Assembly: GCA_025925615.1 (NCBI GenBank) | Contig: JAICLN010000074.1 | Span: 1-12,443, forward strand | Source: Actinomycetospora sp. | GTDB lineage: Bacteria; Actinomycetota; Actinomycetes; Mycobacteriales; Pseudonocardiaceae | Reading direction: 5' to 3' | DNA: 12,443 nt | Notes under the pieces: generated by a model | Seen by the model: only the letters and a program-made list of their open reading frames with translations | Told to the model about the DNA's origin: nothing | The model's database searches: none | Shown here: piece by piece, positions 6,527 to 12,443 of the stretch | How the letters are laid out: every line of letters begins with the position of its first letter | Numbering within the stretch: the stretch's first letter is position 1 | Made by a program: the position numbers and the translations under genes

Positions 6527-7533
6527 GCGGCCCCGTGCAGATCTACTCGACCTGCCCGCAGTCCAAGGACGTCCCGTCCGGGGACTACGCGCGGGCGGTC
6601 GCCGACGTCGCGCGGTGGAGCGAGGCCGCCGGGTGCACCGGGATGCTGGTGTACACCGACAACGGCATCGCCGACCCGTGGCTGGTGGCTCAGCACGCGA
6701 TCACTGCGACCGAGCGCCTGGCGCCGCTGGTCGCCGTGCAGCCGGTGTACATGCACCCCTTCACCGCGGCGTCGATGGTCTCGTCGCTGGCCTACCTGCA
6801 CGGGCGTCCGGTCCACCTGAACATGCTGGCCGGCGGCTTCCGCAACGACCTGCTCGCGCTGGGCGACCCCACCGAGCACGACGACCGCTACGCCCGCACC
6901 ACCGAGTACACGCAGATCCTCCTGGCGCTGCTGCGCGGGGAGACCGTGACCCGCGAGGGCCGCTGGCACCAGGTGCACAACCTCAAGCTCGCCCCGGCGC
7001 TGCCCGCCGAGCTGATGCCCGAGGTGCTGATCTCGGGCTCCTCGCCCGCCGGGCGCGCGGCCGCGGCGGACATCGGCGCCGTGCCGATCCGGTACCCGGA
7101 GCCGCTGGGGCAGGAGACGGCGGACGCCCCGGCCGGCGGCGGGGTGCGGGTGGGCATCGTCGCCCGGGAGGACACCGCCGAGGCCTGGAAGGTCGCCGAG
7201 GACCGCTTCCCGAGCGACCGCAAGGGTCAGATCGCGCACTCGATGGCGATGAAGGCCTCGGACTCGCAGTGGCACCAGCAGCTCTCGGCGGCGGCGCAGG
7301 CGCAGCCGGTGACCGACGACGGCTCGGGGGAGCCGGACCCGTTCTGGCTCGGGCCGTTCCAGAACTACCAGACGTTCTGCCCGTACCTGGTCGGCTCCTA
7401 CGACCGCGTCGCCGCGGCGATCGCGCACTACCTCGCCCAGGGCACCCGGGTGTTCGTGCTCGACATCCCGCCGTCGCCCGAGGAGCTCGAGCACATCGGC
7501 GAGGTGTTCTCGCGGGCCGGGATCCCGCGATGA
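6523..7533 (+). CDS. LLM-class (luciferase-like, SsuD-like) flavin-dependent oxidoreductase
   Basis: 336 residues, close to the usual length of luciferase-like TIM-barrel monooxygenases, which use reduced FMN and O2. Family features in order: an early strand and helix (QIYSTCPQSK, then DVARWSEAAGCTGMLVYTDN), PLVAVQPVYMHPFTAASMVSSLA, a GGFRNDLLALGDPTEHDDRYARTTEY segment like the one in alkanesulfonate monooxygenase, then PEVLISGSSPAG and a closing TRVFVLDIPPSPEELEHIGE. No signal peptide. It overlaps both neighbours (GTGA with the carbamoyltransferase, ATGA with the adenylation gene), so it is made together with a carrier-protein loading system. Some luciferase-like enzymes in nonribosomal pathways (MupA/Atu3671-type) oxidise carrier-bound substrates. 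This one looks closer to SsuD-type enzymes, so a carrier-bound substrate is a suggestion only. No flavin reductase is seen nearby. Confidence 0.87.
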   Translation: MSGPVQIYSTCPQSKDVPSGDYARAVADVARWSEAAGCTGMLVYTDNGIADPWLVAQHAITATERLAPLVAVQPVYMHPFTAASMVSSLAYLHGRPVHLNMLAGGFRNDLLALGDPTEHDDRYARTTEYTQILLALLRGETVTREGRWHQVHNLKLAPALPAELMPEVLISGSSPAGRAAAADIGAVPIRYPEPLGQETADAPAGGGVRVGIVAREDTAEAWKVAEDRFPSDRKGQIAHSMAMKASDSQWHQQLSAAAQAQPVTDDGSGEPDPFWLGPFQNYQTFCPYLVGSYDRVAAAIAHYLAQGTRVFVLDIPPSPEELEHIGEVFSRAGIPR

Positions 7534-9134
7534 CCCGGCGGCTGCAGGACCTGCTCACGGCCTCGGCCGAGCGGTCGCCCGGCTCGACGGCGCTCCTGCT
7601 CGGCGACGAGTCCCTGACCTACGCCGAGCTCGCGGCCGCCACCGACCGGATCGCGCAGGTCCTGGTCGAGCGTGGTGTCCGGCCCGGTGATCGCGTCGGG
7701 GTGCTCGCCGCGAAGGCCCCGTGGACGATCGCCGCGCTGATCGGGACGCTGAAGGCCGGCGGGGTGTACGTGCCGGTCGACTCCGCGAGCCCGGCGGCCC
7801 GCGTCGCGCGCATCGTGCGGTCGGCCGAGCCGAGGGTGCTGCTGGCCGACGACACCGCGACCGGCCTGATCGACGGGCTCGTCGGCGAGGGCGTCGACGA
7901 CCTGGTGGTCGGGTCGCTGGCCGAGCCGCTGACCGGCGAGCGCTTCTCGACGGCGTTCTCGCGGGCCGAGCTCGCGGCCGCCGAGGCGACCACACCGCCT
8001 ATCGGCGTGCTCGGAGCGTCTGTCGAGACTTCCCTGCCCGACCTCGCGCACCTGCTCTTCACCTCCGGCTCCACCGGGGTGCCGAAGGGCGTGATGATCA
8101 CGCACGACATGGTCACCGCGTTCGTCGACTGGGCGCTGGGCCACTTCGGCACGAAGCCCGGGGACAAGATCTCCGGGCACCCGCCGCTGCACTTCGACCT
8201 GTCGACCTTCGACATCTACGCCACGCTCGCGGCGGGCGCGGAGCTGCACCTCGTCCCGGCGTCGCTGGGCCTCGACGCCCGGCGGACCGCGGCGTTCATC
8301 CGCGACCACGAGCTCACCCAGTGGTTCTCGGTGCCCTCCGTGCTGACCTACCTCGCGCGGTTCGACGCCGTGGCCCAGGACGACTTCCCGGCGCTGGAGC
8401 GGCTGCTCTGGTGCGGCGAGGTCCTGCCGACCCCGGTGCTCGCGCACTGGATGCGCAAGCTCCCGCACGTGCGGTTCACCAACCTCTACGGGCCCACCGA
8501 GGCGACCATCGCGTCGTCGTACTACGACGTGCCGTCGGTTCCCGACGACGAGTCGGTGCCGGTGCCGATCGGAGTGCCCTGTGCCGGCGAGACGCTCGTC
8601 GTGCTCGACGAGGGGCGGCCCGCGCCGGTCGGCGGCATCGGCGAGCTGTACATCGGCGGGGTCGGGCTCTCCCCGGGCTACTGGCGCGACCAGGAGAAGA
8701 CCGATGCCGCCTTCGTGACCGGCCCCGACGGCGAGCGCATCTACAAGACCGGCGACCTCGCCCGCGCCGACGACGACGGCGTCGTGCATTTCCTCGGGCG
8801 GACCGACTCGCAGATCAAGTCGCGCGGGTACCGGATCGAGCTCGGCGAGATCGAGTCGGCGGTGAACACGGTGGCCGGGGTGCGCGAGTGCGCGGTGGTC
8901 GGCGTCGACACCGGCGGGTTCGAGGGCACCACGATCTGCTGCGCGTACTCGGTCGTCGAGGGGGTCGAGCTGCCGATCGCCGAGCTGCGCAAGCAGGTGA
9001 CCCGGCTCATCCCGCGCTACATGCTGCCCGCGAAGTGGGAAGCCCTCGACGCCCTCCCCAAGAACGTCAACGGCAAGATCGACCGGCCCGTCCTGCGCGA
9101 CCGGTTCCTCCCCGCAGCGAAGGCAGGCACCTGA
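7530..9134 (+). CDS. Stand-alone amino-acid adenylation enzyme (NRPS A domain / AMP-ligase)
   Basis: 534 residues: one complete adenylation domain with no condensation or carrier domain attached. Core motifs: [12 protein letters not shown] (A3, 176-187), HFDLSTFD (A4, D223), YGPTEAT (A5, 320-326), YKTGDLA (A7), [20 protein letters not shown] (A8), and [10 protein letters not shown] (A10, catalytic K516). Asp223 at the substrate amino-binding position favours an alpha-amino (or imino) acid. My manual pocket alignment reads about D-L-F-S-L-C-L-I-A-K, which I cannot match to a known substrate. The FDLS motif also occurs in DltA and prolyl-AMP ligases. It starts in an ATGA overlap with the flavoenzyme gene and ends in a TGATG overlap with the carrier-protein gene, so the pair very likely works as a loading module. 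A short stretch near 7990-8040 uses more A/T-ending codons than the rest. Confidence 0.92.
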   Translation: MTRRLQDLLTASAERSPGSTALLLGDESLTYAELAAATDRIAQVLVERGVRPGDRVGVLAAKAPWTIAALIGTLKAGGVYVPVDSASPAARVARIVRSAEPRVLLADDTATGLIDGLVGEGVDDLVVGSLAEPLTGERFSTAFSRAELAAAEATTPPIGVLGASVETSLPDLAHLLFTSGSTGVPKGVMITHDMVTAFVDWALGHFGTKPGDKISGHPPLHFDLSTFDIYATLAAGAELHLVPASLGLDARRTAAFIRDHELTQWFSVPSVLTYLARFDAVAQDDFPALERLLWCGEVLPTPVLAHWMRKLPHVRFTNLYGPTEATIASSYYDVPSVPDDESVPVPIGVPCAGETLVVLDEGRPAPVGGIGELYIGGVGLSPGYWRDQEKTDAAFVTGPDGERIYKTGDLARADDDGVVHFLGRTDSQIKSRGYRIELGEIESAVNTVAGVRECAVVGVDTGGFEGTTICCAYSVVEGVELPIAELRKQVTRLIPRYMLPAKWEALDALPKNVNGKIDRPVLRDRFLPAAKAGT

Positions 9135-9400
9135 TGGAGACCGACAGCCGCCGCGCCCTGCGCGCGCAGGTGGCCGACGTGGTGAGCGAGCGCGCCGGGA
9201 TCGACGTGCCCGACACGTCGGCGGACCTGCTCGAAGCCGGTCTCATCGACTCGCTGGCCCTGGTCACTCTGATCGTCGCGCTCGAGGAGACCTTCGACGT
9301 GCAGCTCCCGCTCGACGACTTCGACGTGGACCACTTCCGCTCGGTCGACGCGATGTCGGACTTCCTCGCCGGGGTCGGCGCGCTCCCCGCCGCGAGCTGA
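9134..9400 (+). CDS. Stand-alone acyl/peptidyl carrier protein
   Basis: 88 residues with the four-helix carrier pattern. The phosphopantetheine site is [11 protein letters not shown], with Ser40 in the DSL motif, followed by helix II ([20 protein letters not shown]) and the helix III-IV region. It needs a phosphopantetheinyl transferase from elsewhere in the genome, as none is in the window. The ATG overlaps the adenylation stop (TGATG), so translation is coupled and the adenylation enzyme is its obvious loading partner. The DDFDVDHF region after helix II resembles discrete carriers such as DltC (D-alanyl carrier), but neighbours typical of a dlt operon (DltB, DltD) are absent. It probably presents an amino acid to the flavoenzyme or to a transferase encoded nearby or outside the window. 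Confidence 0.9.
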   Translation: METDSRRALRAQVADVVSERAGIDVPDTSADLLEAGLIDSLALVTLIVALEETFDVQLPLDDFDVDHFRSVDAMSDFLAGVGALPAAS

Positions 9401-9418
9401 TCGTCGAGGGCTCCTCCC

Positions 9419-9440
9419 CGACGGGGTACGGGGGCCGTCG
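9419..9440 (+). terminator. Possible weak terminator after the carrier-protein gene
   Basis: CGACGG (9419-9424) and CCGTCG (9435-9440) make a 6-bp stem with a 10-base G-rich loop, 18 bases after the TGA at 9398-9400. There is no T-run, so it may be only a weak end of the biosynthetic operon. Confidence 0.35.
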
Positions 9441-9461
9441 CCGCGGGGTTCGGGGCGGCAG

Positions 9462-9507
9462 GTCACCTCGTCACACGGCGGAGACGGCCGTGACGTGCGC
9501 GTGTCAC
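9462..9507 (+). promoter_or_regulatory. Candidate GlnR-type control region upstream of the ammonium transporter
   Basis: Four GTnAC elements lie within 46 bp (9462-9466, 9470-9474, 9490-9494, 9503-9507). GTCAC-n6-GAGAC at 9470-9485 fits one half of the actinobacterial GlnR box (GTnAC-n6-GAAAC) apart from one base. GTGAC-N8-GTCAC (9490-9507) is a dyad. The second GlnR half-box is not in the ideal register. Actinobacterial amt genes are classic GlnR targets, so the position fits. Confidence 0.35.
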
Positions 9508-9531
9508 AGTGCGCCGTCCGTGTCCGCGCTC

Positions 9532-9538
9532 GGAGGGG
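9532..9538 (+). promoter_or_regulatory. Ribosome binding site that fixes the Amt start at GTG 9545
   Basis: GGAGGGG sits 6 bases before GTG 9545. Starting there places the first membrane helix ([25 protein letters not shown]) a few residues from the N-terminus, as in other transporters of the family. The upstream GTG at 9509 would add 12 charged residues. Confidence 0.7.
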
Positions 9539-9544
9539 CTCGCC

Positions 9545-12443
<2,899 letters not shown>

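Noticed and set aside
6523..7533. Sulfonate utilisation operon (ssu)
   Set aside because: The flavoenzyme is SsuD-like, but no ABC transporter, SsuE-type reductase or sulfonate-related gene is nearby.
9134..9400. A dlt (D-alanylation of teichoic acid) system formed by the adenylation and carrier proteins
   Set aside because: The two proteins resemble DltA and DltC in some motifs, but no DltB-type acyltransferase or DltD is present and the operon partners are a carbamoyltransferase and a flavin monooxygenase.

Overview
The window is very GC-rich (strong G/C bias at third codon positions, many GTG starts) and looks like an actinobacterial chromosome. The mycobacterial-type furA-katG pair and the general protein flavour suggest the Pseudonocardiales or a related mycolate/non-mycolate actinomycete. 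That placement is inference. No tRNA, rRNA, CRISPR array or insertion sequence was seen.

Left part (1-2462). The window opens inside the C-terminal end of a GNAT-like protein (3-500, +). A convergent class I SAM-dependent methyltransferase (566-1621, -) follows, with two strong hairpins between the two stops. A HxlR-family regulator with a long C-terminal domain (1773-2462, +) is divergent from the methyltransferase. The 151-bp region between them carries alternating TGTA/TACA half-sites that could be the regulator's operator.

Centre (2611-9400). This is the most interesting part: five same-strand genes that look like a small, non-classical biosynthetic locus. They encode a GT2-GT4 double glycosyltransferase, a NodU/TobZ-type carbamoyltransferase, a luciferase-like (SsuD-like) flavin monooxygenase, a stand-alone amino-acid adenylation enzyme and a stand-alone acyl/peptidyl carrier protein. 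The last four have overlapping stop and start codons (GTGA, ATGA, TGATG) and are almost certainly one translationally coupled operon. My reading is that an amino acid (or similar acid) is adenylated, loaded on the carrier, possibly oxidised by the flavoenzyme, and joined to a carbamoylated and/or glycosylated scaffold. I do not recognise the product.

Right part (9545-12443). An Amt-family ammonium transporter comes first, with GTnAC-type sequences upstream that resemble a GlnR box. Its first pore twin-histidine position is Glu. It is followed by furA and the first 344 codons of katG, which runs off the window. katG has two plausible starts: a GTG behind a good ribosome binding site lying in a perfect palindrome, and an ATG overlapping the furA stop.

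No gap between genes exceeds about 150 bp. The long open frames antisense to nearly every gene are GC-bias shadows and were left out.
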